This document shows positions 8,666 to 16,953 of a DNA stretch of 64,000 bases, in pieces; the first letter of the stretch is position 1, and each line of letters opens with the position of its first letter. The notes under the pieces were generated by a model. It saw nothing but the letters and a program-made list of their open reading frames with translations, did no database searches and was not told the origin of the DNA. Source of the DNA: Streptomyces sp. NBC_01788. GTDB lineage: Bacteria; Actinomycetota; Actinomycetes; Streptomycetales; Streptomycetaceae. A program made the translations under genes and the position numbers. The stretch spans positions 5,828,001 through 5,892,000 of the forward strand of contig NZ_CP109090.1 of NCBI RefSeq assembly GCF_035917575.1. Reading direction: 5' to 3'.

Positions 8666-9624
8666 GGCCGCCCCGCGTGGCGGTCACCGGAGCCACGGGC
8701 TTCGTCGGTTCGGTGGTGCTCCGCGGGCTCCTCGAAGCGCGTGCCGACGGCCGCGTCGACGACGTGCGCGCCCTGGTGCGCACACCTCCCGGGAGACGGC
8801 TCCGGGACGAGGCGGGCCCGTCGTGGTGCCCCGCGGACCTGACCGATCCGTCCTCGCTGTCCGGGGCGCTGGACGGCGTGCACGTCCTGGTGCACCTCGC
8901 GTCCCGGGTGTCCGGCGAGGCGCGCGCGTGCGAGGCCGTCAACGTCCGGGGGACCGCGACGCTCATCGAGGAGGCCCGCCGCAGCGGTGTCCGACGCGTC
9001 GTCCAGCTCTCGACGACCGCGGTGTACGGAGCCGGGCCGCACCGCGGGCTCACCGTGAACGAGATCGCGCCGGCGCCTGTCTCCGCGGCCAGCGCCACCC
9101 GGCTCGAAAGTGAGCGGCACGTGCTGGCGACGGGCGGCACGGTGCTGCGGGCCGGTCTGATCGTGGGCCAGGGCGACCGCTGGGTCGTCCCGGCGCTGGC
9201 CGAACTGCTCGCGCGGGTTCCGGCCCTCTGGGACGGCGGACGCGGCCTGCTGTCCCTCATCGACGTCGAGGACCTCGCACGGCTGATCACGACGACGGCG
9301 CTCATGCCGGACGCGCCGCCCACGGGCATCCATCACGCCGCCCACGCCCGTCCTGTACGCGTTCGCGACCTTTTGACCACACTCGCCTCCCTCGGCGTAC
9401 TGCCGAGTGTGACCGGGTCATGGCCCTGGGACGCCTGCGTACGCCGACTGCGCGAGGTGCCGGGTCCGATGAGCGAGCGCCAGTTCTCCCTCCTCGCCCT
9501 CGACCACTGGTACCGCGGCGAGGAGATCTGGCGCCTCACCGGATGCCCGGAGGGCCCCGGCCCGCTCGCCCGCCTCGCCTCCGCGTCCGCGTGGTACAGG
9601 TCGTTCCTCGCCGAAAGACCCTAG
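8662..9624 (+). CDS. SDR-fold NAD(P)-binding protein of the gamma-butyrolactone locus
   Basis: Extended short-chain dehydrogenase/epimerase fold, 320 aa. The nucleotide-binding motif GATGFVG lies at residues 9-15 and the Rossmann fold continues through VLVHLASRVSG and VVQLSTTAVYG. The usual YxxxK catalytic pair is not visible: the matching stretch PVSAASATRLESERH has Ala and Arg at those positions. I recall similar atypical sequences in other Streptomyces tailoring enzymes, so this may be a family trait and not damage. The GTG start overlaps the receptor's stop (GTGA), so the two are translationally coupled. A role in maturing the butyrolactone is plausible from position, since related loci carry reductases, but is not shown by the sequence. 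Confidence 0.75.
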   Translation: MRPPRVAVTGATGFVGSVVLRGLLEARADGRVDDVRALVRTPPGRRLRDEAGPSWCPADLTDPSSLSGALDGVHVLVHLASRVSGEARACEAVNVRGTATLIEEARRSGVRRVVQLSTTAVYGAGPHRGLTVNEIAPAPVSAASATRLESERHVLATGGTVLRAGLIVGQGDRWVVPALAELLARVPALWDGGRGLLSLIDVEDLARLITTTALMPDAPPTGIHHAAHARPVRVRDLLTTLASLGVLPSVTGSWPWDACVRRLREVPGPMSERQFSLLALDHWYRGEEIWRLTGCPEGPGPLARLASASAWYRSFLAERP

Positions 9625-9629
9625 GGTCC

Positions 9630-10823
9630 TCAGGCGGTGCGGGGCAGTGGGTCGGGGGCCTCGGGCGCGGCGGGGGTGGTGGAGGCCGGGGAGTAGAGAC
9701 GGCTGTAGGTGTAGGCGGCGGAGACCAGGGTCATGTGGTGGTGCCAGCCGGGGTAGGAGCGGCCCTCGAAGTCGAGGAGGCCGCAGTCCTCCTCAAGGCG
9801 GCTCACGGTGGCGGCGGCGCCGGAAGTCAGGTGGGCGAGCGCGGCGATGCGCCCGGCGCGTTCGTCGAGGAGGGTGGAGAGCCATGCGCGCGGGGCGCCC
9901 TGCCGGGCGGGGTCCCACTCGGCGAGGAGGCGGTGGGTCTGCCTGCTGCCGGGCAGCCGGACCCGGGTGGACAGCATCCTCACGTCACCGCTGCCCGGGG
10001 CGTGCACCGTGGCGTATGTCTGGCGGGTGCCGTGCCGGTGCAGGAACTCCTGAACGGACAGGGCGCCTTGGGCGTCCTGGGCGTCGGCAGGGGCGGGGCG
10101 AGGGCCGAGCGGGAGTATCCGCAGACCGGGCGGCACCGCCACGACGAAGTTCTGCCCGCGCCGGCTCAGGCCGTTGACCAGGAGGGTCGCGTCCGGGCAC
10201 TCGCTCATGTCCACCACCGCGGGGACCGCGGTGAGCCCCGCGCGGGACGAGACCATATCGAGCAGATCGAGGATGTGCTCCCAGTACGGGCGATGGCGGG
10301 CTGTACCGGGAATCCTGGCCCGCTCACGCAGGTCCGCGTCGTCGCTCCACCGCTCGGGAAGCATCAGACGCCAGTCCACCGGCAGGTGCATGTCCCCGGA
10401 GGAGAGGAACAGCCCGACTCCCATCTGGCAGTTGATGGTCCGGCCCAGCCGTGGCACGAAACGGCGGTGCACCCCGCACGAGTGCGCGCCGCGCTTGGGC
10501 AGGAACGCCGAGGCGACCGTCAGGGCCAGGGGCGTGGTGCGCCCCTGTACGACCCGGGTCAGTTCCTCACGGGCCGGTTCCCAGTCCCAGGGGCTGGTGT
10601 TGATGAACTGCTGCAGAGACTGCGACGCCGTCGGCGACGCCGAGATCGCGGCGGCAAGGCGGCGTATGGACTTCTTGCCCGGCGTCGCGAGCAGCCCGCG
10701 CAGGTAGCCCAGGGCCCATCGTCGTTGGTCGGCCCGTGGGAGATGTCCGAAGAGTGTGTCGCTGAAGGTGTTCAGCGAGGCCGTACCCCACTGCGGTGAC
10801 AGAACCAGGTGCTGCCCGGCCAT
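9630..10823 (-). CDS. IS701-type transposase relative lacking catalytic acids (candidate regulator)
   Basis: Protein of 397 aa that follows the IS701/DDE_5 transposase fold over its whole length: FINTSPWDWEPARE near residue 73, then FLPKRGAHSCGVHRR, INCQMGVGLFLSS, VDWRLMLPERW, and near the end LDFEGRSYPGWHHHMTL. In active family members the sequence before the PKRG block reads DDTGF; here it is ASAF, so both Asp residues are gone. The YRELK signature with the catalytic Glu is replaced by VSRLE. I see no terminal inverted repeats or target duplication, and its neighbours are intact. The frame is undamaged and a strong ARE-like palindrome lies 32 nt upstream. It looks like a domesticated protein under butyrolactone control; DNA binding is likely, and its exact function is unknown. 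Confidence 0.82.
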   Translation of the reverse strand: MAGQHLVLSPQWGTASLNTFSDTLFGHLPRADQRRWALGYLRGLLATPGKKSIRRLAAAISASPTASQSLQQFINTSPWDWEPAREELTRVVQGRTTPLALTVASAFLPKRGAHSCGVHRRFVPRLGRTINCQMGVGLFLSSGDMHLPVDWRLMLPERWSDDADLRERARIPGTARHRPYWEHILDLLDMVSSRAGLTAVPAVVDMSECPDATLLVNGLSRRGQNFVVAVPPGLRILPLGPRPAPADAQDAQGALSVQEFLHRHGTRQTYATVHAPGSGDVRMLSTRVRLPGSRQTHRLLAEWDPARQGAPRAWLSTLLDERAGRIAALAHLTSGAAATVSRLEEDCGLLDFEGRSYPGWHHHMTLVSAAYTYSRLYSPASTTPAAPEAPDPLPRTA

Positions 10824-10854
10824 GGTGCGCTCCCTCCACGTGCATGCCGACCAG

Positions 10855-10884
10855 AAAACAATAGCGAACGTTCTCTTTGTTTTT
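10855..10884. promoter_or_regulatory. ARE-like palindrome upstream of the transposase relative
   Basis: An imperfect 30-bp palindrome centred on AACGTT: the left arm is AAAACAATAGCGAAC and the right arm GTTCTCTTTGTTTTT. Eleven of 15 arm positions pair, and a one-base shift pairs the outer AAAACAA/TTTGTTTT blocks. It closely resembles the site at 7991-8017 and the ARE boxes of butyrolactone receptors. It lies just upstream of the minus-strand start at 10823. Confidence 0.7.
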
Positions 10885-11141
10885 GAGGGGGTGGGCGCTT
10901 TCGGTGAGACTTCGGCAAGTCACTGAAGTACCCGCAGGCATTTCCGTAAAAAACGGGCACAGATGCAGATGCGGCCACCAAACCCCGTACATCTATCGGA
11001 AGTCGGCGTTGTGACGGAGCTCTCGCCACCAGAAGCTCTGGACAGCAACGCGGCCCATCGCATTGAGAGGAGACCAGCAATGACGCGATCGCGGACGTGC
11101 GCGGAACGCGACGACCGCCTGGCCCGCGGAGGCTGTCCACG

Positions 11142-11813
11142 GTGAAACAGGGAAGAGCGGTCCGGACCCGCGAGTCCCTCATCCGGGCCGCCGCCGACGC
11201 CTTCGACGCCGCGGGCTTCGAGGCCACGTCACTGGGACGGATCTGCGCGGGGGCGGGCACCTCCATGGGCGCGCTGACCTTCCACTTCCGCTCGAAGGCC
11301 GCACTCGCCGACGCGGTGCAGCAGCACGGCATCGCGCTCACCGGCGAAGTGGTGCAACGGATCTTCAGAACACGTCAGCCCCCGCTGGAGACCATCATCG
11401 CCATCACCCTCGCCGTCGTCGGTCTGCTTGAGGAGAGTTCCGTGGTCCGGGCCGCCGCCGGGCTCAGCCGCGAGCGCGTGGCGACCACCTCCCCGTGGCC
11501 CTCCTCGTGGATTCCGGTGATCGAGGATCTGGTGACCCGTGTGCCCGAGGAGACCCTGAGCCCCGGCACCCACCCGCGTGCGCTCCTCTCCCTGGTCACG
11601 CATCTCGTGACCGGCGCCGAGGTGCTCATCCACACCGGCGGCGAGGCCGCGGAGCCGGACCATGTCCGCGCGGTGACCCAGGTCGCCGAGATCTGGGAGC
11701 TCACGCTGCGCGGGGTCTCCCCGACCGTGCGTCTTCCCCAGCAGCGGCGGACCGGGGCCCGCACGCGGAGTGCTCCAGGACGGGCACGGACGGCAGAGGA
11801 CGGTGCTGTTTAG
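11142..11813 (+). CDS. TetR-family regulator, butyrolactone receptor-like (second copy)
   Basis: Protein of 223 aa in the same family as the receptor at 8039. The helix-turn-helix begins AVRTRESLIRAAADAFDAAG and continues through SLGRICAGAGTSMGALTFHF with RSKAALADAV, the family hallmark. The C-terminal region differs more and ends in a basic tail. The GTG at 11142 has GGAGG nine bases upstream. Streptomyces signalling loci often pair a true receptor with a divergent pseudo-receptor that answers to other ligands or to antibiotics, and this gene is a good candidate for the second role, though sequence alone cannot decide. It sits upstream of korA with 107 nt between. Confidence 0.88.
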   Translation: MKQGRAVRTRESLIRAAADAFDAAGFEATSLGRICAGAGTSMGALTFHFRSKAALADAVQQHGIALTGEVVQRIFRTRQPPLETIIAITLAVVGLLEESSVVRAAAGLSRERVATTSPWPSSWIPVIEDLVTRVPEETLSPGTHPRALLSLVTHLVTGAEVLIHTGGEAAEPDHVRAVTQVAEIWELTLRGVSPTVRLPQQRRTGARTRSAPGRARTAEDGAV

Positions 11814-11920
11814 GCGACTTGCCAAGATCGGGAGCGGACTTGGCCGGGGGCTGGGACGCGCCCCCTCTCGCCCCATAGTTTCGGCTGCGGCTTCCATCCG
11901 AGCGCGACGAGAGGAGCACC

Positions 11921-13783
11921 GTGTACATGAAGGAAGTCCGCCGGCTGGACCGGGTGATCATCCGGTTCGCGGGCGACTCGGGTGACGGCATGCAGCTCAC
12001 CGGCGACCGCTTCACCGCGGAGACCGCGTTGTTCGGCAACGACCTCGCCACACTGCCGAACTTCCCCGCCGAGATCCGGGCCCCCGCCGGGACGCTGCCC
12101 GGGGTCTCCTCCTACCAGTTGCACTTCGCCGACCACGACATCCTCACGCCGGGCGACGCCCCGGACGTACTCGTCGCGATGAACCCGGCGGCGCTGCGGG
12201 CGAACATCGGCGATCTGCCGCGCGGCGCCGAAGTGATCCTCAACACCGACGAGTTCACCGGGCGGGCGATCCGGAAGGCGGGCTACGCGACCTCGCCGCT
12301 GGAGGACGGCTCACTCGACGGCTACCGCCTCCACCCGGTGCCGCTGACCACGCTGACGGTGGAGGCGCTGAAGGAGTTCGAACTCTCCCGCAAGGAGGCC
12401 GAGCGCAGCAAGAACATGTTCGCGCTCGGCCTGCTGTCGTGGATGTACCACCGGTCCACCGAGGGCACCGAGAAGTTCCTGAAGTCGAAGTTCGCCAAGA
12501 GGCCCGACATCGCGGCCGCCAACATCGCGGCGCTCCGCGCGGGCTGGAACTTCGGTGAGACGACGGAGGACTTCGCCGTCTCCTACGAGGTCGCCCGGGC
12601 GGCCACCGCGTTCCCGACCGGCACGTACCGCAGCGTCTCCGGCAACCTCGCACTGTCCTACGGCCTGGTCGTCGCGTCCCGGCAGGCGGATCTGCCGCTG
12701 TACCTGGGCTCGTACCCGATCACCCCGGCCTCGGACATCCTGCACGAGCTGAGCAAGCACAAGAACTTCGGTGTACGGACCTTCCAGGCCGAGGACGAGA
12801 TCGCCGGGATCGGTGCCGCCCTCGGGGCCGCCTTCGGCGGGTCGCTGGCGGTGACGACGACGTCCGGCCCGGGTGTGGCCCTGAAGTCGGAGGCCATCGG
12901 GCTCGCGGTTTCGCTGGAGCTGCCGCTGCTGATCGTCGACATCCAGCGCGGCGGGCCCTCGACGGGTCTGCCGACCAAGACCGAGCAGGCCGACCTGCTG
13001 CAGGCGATGTACGGCCGTAACGGCGAGGCCCCGGTTCCCGTGATTGCGGCACGGACGCCGGCGGACTGTTTCGACGCGGCGATCGAGGCGGCCCGGATCG
13101 CGCTGACGTACCGCACGCCGGTGTTCCTCCTGTCGGACGGCTACCTCGCCAACGGCTCCGAGCCCTGGCGCATCCCGGAGCCGGACGAACTCCCGGACCT
13201 GCGCGTGCGGTTCGCGCAGGGACCCAACCACACCCTTCCGGACGGCACCGAGGTGTTCTGGCCCTACAAGCGCGACCCGCACACCCTTGCCCGGCCGTGG
13301 GCGATCCCCGGCACGCCCGGCCTGGAGCACCGCATCGGCGGCATCGAGAAGCAGGACGGCACCGGCAACATCTCCTACGACCCCGCCAACCACGACTTCA
13401 TGGTCCGCACCCGGCAGGCCAAGATCGACGGCATCGACGTACCGGACCTGGAGGTCGACGGCCCGGACGAGGCGAAGACGCTGGTCCTGGGCTGGGGCTC
13501 GACGTACGGGCCGATCACGGCTGCGGTACGGCGGCTGCGCCGGGCCGGGCAGCCGGTCGCGCAGGCGCACCTGCGCCACCTCAACCCCTTCCCGCGTGAC
13601 CTCGGCATCGTCCTGCGCCGGTACGAGCGGGTCGTCGTGCCGGAGATGAACCTCGGCCAGCTCGCCACCCTGGTCCGGGCGAAGTACCTGGTCGACGTGC
13701 GGTCCGTCACCCAGGTGAACGGCATGCCGTTCAAGGAAGAGCAGCTCGCCCACACACTGGAGGCGATCATCCATGACCACTGA
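11921..13783 (+). CDS. korA: 2-oxoacid:ferredoxin oxidoreductase, alpha subunit
   Basis: Fused gamma-alpha subunit of 2-oxoglutarate/2-oxoacid ferredoxin oxidoreductase, 620 aa. Residues 10-190 are the gamma domain (RFAGDSGDGMQLTGDRF). The PFOR pyrimidine-binding domain follows (YPITPASDILHEL, TFQAEDEIAGIGAALGA, TTSGPGVALKSEAIGLA), and domain II ends near the C-terminus. The enzyme decarboxylates a 2-oxoacid to the acyl-CoA and reduces ferredoxin. The GTG at 11921 has GAGGAG eight bases upstream; an ATG two codons later is possible. It overlaps korB by 11 nt. Placed inside a biosynthetic island that also encodes a 7Fe ferredoxin and two P450s, it may supply reducing power there. This may be an extra copy, since many Streptomyces have a second pair. 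Confidence 0.93.
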   Translation: MYMKEVRRLDRVIIRFAGDSGDGMQLTGDRFTAETALFGNDLATLPNFPAEIRAPAGTLPGVSSYQLHFADHDILTPGDAPDVLVAMNPAALRANIGDLPRGAEVILNTDEFTGRAIRKAGYATSPLEDGSLDGYRLHPVPLTTLTVEALKEFELSRKEAERSKNMFALGLLSWMYHRSTEGTEKFLKSKFAKRPDIAAANIAALRAGWNFGETTEDFAVSYEVARAATAFPTGTYRSVSGNLALSYGLVVASRQADLPLYLGSYPITPASDILHELSKHKNFGVRTFQAEDEIAGIGAALGAAFGGSLAVTTTSGPGVALKSEAIGLAVSLELPLLIVDIQRGGPSTGLPTKTEQADLLQAMYGRNGEAPVPVIAARTPADCFDAAIEAARIALTYRTPVFLLSDGYLANGSEPWRIPEPDELPDLRVRFAQGPNHTLPDGTEVFWPYKRDPHTLARPWAIPGTPGLEHRIGGIEKQDGTGNISYDPANHDFMVRTRQAKIDGIDVPDLEVDGPDEAKTLVLGWGSTYGPITAAVRRLRRAGQPVAQAHLRHLNPFPRDLGIVLRRYERVVVPEMNLGQLATLVRAKYLVDVRSVTQVNGMPFKEEQLAHTLEAIIHDH

Positions 13784-14816
13784 ACTCCGCCTCCTGCCCA
13801 AGCACTTCAAGTCCGATCAGGAAGTGCGCTGGTGCCCGGGCTGCGGTGACTACGCGATCCTCGCCGCCGTGCAGGGTTTCATGCCGGAGCTGTGCGTGGC
13901 CCGCGAGAACATCGTGTTCGTCTCGGGCATCGGCTGCTCCTCGCGCTTCCCGTACTACATGAACACCTACGGGATGCACTCCATCCACGGCCGCGCCCCC
14001 GCCATCGCCACCGGACTTGCCACCAGCAGACGGGACCTGAGCGTGTGGGTGGTGACGGGTGACGGTGACGCGCTCTCGATCGGCGGCAACCACCTGATCC
14101 ACGCCCTGCGCCGCAACGTCAACCTCAAGATCCTGCTGTTCAACAACCGGATCTACGGCCTGACCAAGGGGCAGTATTCGCCGACCTCGGAAGTCGGCAA
14201 GATCACCAAGTCGACGCCGATGGGCTCGCTGGACGCGCCCTTCAACCCGGTGTCGCTGGCGATCGGCGCGGAGGCGTCCTTCGTGGCCCGCACGATCGAC
14301 TCCGACCGCAAGCACCTCACCGAGGTGCTGCGTCAGGCCGCCGCCCACCCGGGCACCGCGCTGGTGGAGATCTACCAGAACTGCAACATCTTCAACGACG
14401 GCGCCTTCGACGCCCTCAAGACTGCATCCAATTCAAAACCGGGGCAGCGGGCCGAGGAGGCAGTGATCCGACTGGAGCACGGCAAGCCGATCCGCTTCGG
14501 CGGGGACCTGTCGCAGGGGGTGGTACGGGACCAGCTCACCGGCGACCTGAGAGTGGTCACGGTGACCCCGGAGAACGAGGCACAGGTCCTGGTCCACGAC
14601 GCCCACACCCCGTCCCCCACCGCCGCCTTCGCGCTGTCGCGGCTGGCGGACCCGGACACGCTGCACCGCACCCCGATCGGTGTGTTCCGCTCGGTGGAAC
14701 GGGCCGTCTACGACACAGAGATGGCCGACCAGCTCGACACCGCGATCGAGCGATACGGCAAGGGGGATCTGGCGGCGCTGCTCGCCGGTGGCGACACCTG
14801 GACCGTCGTCGGCTGA
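13773..14816 (+). CDS. korB: 2-oxoacid:ferredoxin oxidoreductase, beta subunit
   Basis: TPP-binding beta subunit, 347 aa, partner of the overlapping upstream korA. The iron-sulfur cysteines are in WCPGCGDYAIL, GIGCSSR and YQNCNIFND. The TPP/Mg motif is GDGDALSIGGNHLIHALRRN, and the following NNRIYGLTKGQYSP loop is typical of KorB. Length is normal and no residue is missing. A 16-bp perfect hairpin just after the stop closes the two-gene transcript. Substrate preference (2-oxoglutarate or another 2-oxoacid) cannot be read from the sequence. Confidence 0.94.
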   Translation: MTTELRLLPKHFKSDQEVRWCPGCGDYAILAAVQGFMPELCVARENIVFVSGIGCSSRFPYYMNTYGMHSIHGRAPAIATGLATSRRDLSVWVVTGDGDALSIGGNHLIHALRRNVNLKILLFNNRIYGLTKGQYSPTSEVGKITKSTPMGSLDAPFNPVSLAIGAEASFVARTIDSDRKHLTEVLRQAAAHPGTALVEIYQNCNIFNDGAFDALKTASNSKPGQRAEEAVIRLEHGKPIRFGGDLSQGVVRDQLTGDLRVVTVTPENEAQVLVHDAHTPSPTAAFALSRLADPDTLHRTPIGVFRSVERAVYDTEMADQLDTAIERYGKGDLAALLAGGDTWTVVG

Positions 14817-14826
14817 TCCTGAGCGG

Positions 14827-14863
14827 AAGGCGGCACCACCGGTTCGACCGGTGGTGCCGCCTT
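14827..14863 (+). terminator. Strong terminator after korB
   Basis: Perfect 16-bp stem (AAGGCGGCACCACCGG and its complement) around the loop TTCGA, starting 11 nt after the korB stop and followed by CTGTTTG. One of the clearest terminators in the window. Confidence 0.85.
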
Positions 14864-14872
14864 CTGTTTGCC

Positions 14873-15430
14873 TCAGCCGGCCCCGAGTTCCTCCCCGATG
14901 GCGACCGCGAACGTGTCCCCGTCCTCCTCGGTGGTGTCGAAGGCGGTCACCCAACGGACCTCACTGGTGCGCTCGTTCCAGACGCGGAACGGGAAGCGTT
15001 TCAGCAGTCGCCGCGTGACGTCCGGTGGCAGGACGGCGAAGACGTGGTTGGCCCCGGGCGCCGTCCATGTGTACCAGCAGGCCCAGGCCGTGGGCCTGCT
15101 CGCAGAGGGCGTGGATCTCGTCGACGGTGTAGCGGAGCCCGGTCGCGGTGCACTGGGTGAGGGAGACGACCTTGGGCTGTGTCCGGTGCAGATGACGGCC
15201 TGGCAGACGTCGAGCATGGCCTGCAGCGCCGCCACGTTGGCCCCGGTGCTGTTCAGGACCGGGTGAACGTCCGCTGCGGACCGAAGTGGCCCCGGACGGT
15301 CCGCCCCAGTCGTTCGGTGTGGACGTCACCGCCGTAGCTCGGCTGGTGGCCGCCGTCGGCGCGGGCGATCGCCACCAGCGCCTCGGGGTGGACCCCGGCG
15401 TGGTTGTCGCTGGCGAAACCACGCCGGGTG
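14873..15430 (-). pseudogene. Threonine aldolase-type beta-eliminating lyase remnant
   Basis: Minus-strand fragments match a PLP-dependent low-specificity threonine aldolase in order: RRGFASDNHAGVHPEALVAI and YGGDVHTERLGR (about 15300-15430); then, in another frame, ANVAALQAMLDVCQAVIC; then, after a deletion, PKVVSLTQCTATGLRYTVDE with LLVHMDGAR; then NHVFAVLPPDVTRRL and a C-terminal VRWVTAFDTTEED block ending at 14873. At least two frame changes and two internal gaps are present, and the segment that carries the PLP lysine in the family is missing. It cannot make an enzyme. It lies between the korB terminator and the homoserine dehydrogenase. Confidence 0.85.
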
Positions 15431-15498
15431 GGATCGTGGAGGGGGCGTGCGGCCCTTCCGTCCGGGAGCGTACGGGTGGCGGTCGAAGGCCCCCGCGG

Positions 15499-16779
15499 TC
15501 AGAGGGCCTCGGCGCGGATGATGCGCGGTACGCCCCGCACCTGTATCAGGTCGCGCAGTGCCGCCACGGCCGCGGAGAGCGCCCTGTCCATGGAGCGCTG
15601 GGTGGACAGGAACAGCCGGGCGCCGCCGTCGGCACGCGTCTGCCGGAAGTCCTCGACGGACACCCCGTGGCGTTCGAGTACGGCGATCACGGCGCCGACG
15701 ACGCCCTGCTGGTCCGTCACGTCCAGGGTGATGTGGTAACGGGTGACCACGTCCCCGATCGGCCGGACCCGGCGTCGTTCGTACGCCGTGTCGTCGGACG
15801 CTGTGACACCGGCGAGCCGGTTGCGGCAGGCGGCGACGAGGTCGCCGAGCACGGAGGCGGCCGTGGGCGCCCCGCCGGCGCCGGGGCCGTAGAACATCAG
15901 CTGCCCCGAGGCGTCGGCCTCCACGAACACCGCGTTGAACGCGTCACGCACCGAGGCCAGCGGATGGCCGGCAGGCAGCATCGCCGGGTGTACCCGGACG
16001 GTGATGTCGCCGTCCGGGGCGCGGTCGCAGACGGCGAGGAGTTTGACCACCCGGCCCACGGACCGGGCGGCGGCCATGTCCGCTGCGGTGATGTCAGTGA
16101 TGCCCTCGCGGTGCACCTGGTCGAGGCGGACCCGGGTGTTGAACGCGAGCCCGGCGAGGATGGCCGCCTTGGCGGCCGCGTCGTGGCCCTCTACGTCAGC
16201 GGTCGGATCGGCCTCCGCGTAGCCGAGGGCCATGGCTTCCTTCAGTGCCCTCGGGTACTCCCAGCCGGCGGTGTCCATGCGGTCGAGGATGAAGTTGGTG
16301 GTGCCGTTGACGATGCCGAGCACCCGGGTGACCCGGTCGCCGGCCAGGGACTCGCGCAACGGCCGCAGCAGGGGTACGGCACCGGCCACCGCGGCCTCGT
16401 AGAACAGGTCGACGCCGCTGTCGCGGGCGGCGGCGTGCAGTGCGGCGCCCTCGGTGGCGATCAGGGCCTTGTTGGCGCTGACGACGGAGGCGCCGTGGGC
16501 GAACACCTTCGTGATCAGGTCGTACGGGCGGTCGACGCCGCCGATGACCTCGATCACGACGTCGATGTCGCCCCGGGTCACCAGGGCGTCCGCGTCGGTG
16601 GTGACGAGGTGGGAGGGGATGCCGGGGCGAGGCAGGTCCGCGCGGCGCACCGCCACCCCGGCGAGCTCCACCCGGGCGCCGATGCGTGCGGTGAGGTCGG
16701 CTTCGTGAGCCGCCAGATACCGTGCGACATCGCTGCCGACGACGCCGCAACCCAGCAGAGCTACCTTCAGAGTGCGCAT
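15499..16779 (-). CDS. hom: Homoserine dehydrogenase
   Basis: NAD(P)-dependent reduction of aspartate semialdehyde to homoserine, 426 aa. The nucleotide-binding motif is LLGCGVVGSDVARYL (residues 8-22). ANKALIA, the loop YEAAVAGAVPLLRPL and the substrate segment NGTTNFILDRM with LGYAEADPTADVEGHDAAAK are intact. A C-terminal ACT domain (about 345-420, YHITLDVTDQQGVVGAV) should bind a feedback effector such as threonine. The ATG at 16779 is supported by GGAG upstream and by family alignment; longer frames are not conserved. It is the last gene of the biosynthetic operon, 174 nt after the A-PCP gene. A pathway copy of this primary enzyme suggests that homoserine or a product of it is a building block. 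Confidence 0.93.
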   Translation of the reverse strand: MRTLKVALLGCGVVGSDVARYLAAHEADLTARIGARVELAGVAVRRADLPRPGIPSHLVTTDADALVTRGDIDVVIEVIGGVDRPYDLITKVFAHGASVVSANKALIATEGAALHAAARDSGVDLFYEAAVAGAVPLLRPLRESLAGDRVTRVLGIVNGTTNFILDRMDTAGWEYPRALKEAMALGYAEADPTADVEGHDAAAKAAILAGLAFNTRVRLDQVHREGITDITAADMAAARSVGRVVKLLAVCDRAPDGDITVRVHPAMLPAGHPLASVRDAFNAVFVEADASGQLMFYGPGAGGAPTAASVLGDLVAACRNRLAGVTASDDTAYERRRVRPIGDVVTRYHITLDVTDQQGVVGAVIAVLERHGVSVEDFRQTRADGGARLFLSTQRSMDRALSAAVAALRDLIQVRGVPRIIRAEAL

Positions 16780-16953
16780 GTCGGACTGCTCCGTTTCCGA
16801 GACCGAAGTGAGAGGGCCGTGGTCGGCCGGGAGGGGAAAGGGCGTGTGGACGCCCGGCGGGCGGTCCCGCGTCCACGGTGGCGACCCCGGGCGGTGCCGG
16901 CAGGGGTGTGCCGGCACCGCCGCGGGCGCGGCCCACGGGCTGATGTGGGCGGT

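Noticed and set aside
9630..10823. Active insertion sequence
   Set aside because: No inverted repeats or target duplication found at the ends, and the catalytic residues are missing; treated as a host gene.
12311..13810. Minus-strand open frame of 499 codons across korA
   Set aside because: Antisense shadow of a well-conserved gene; no family features.
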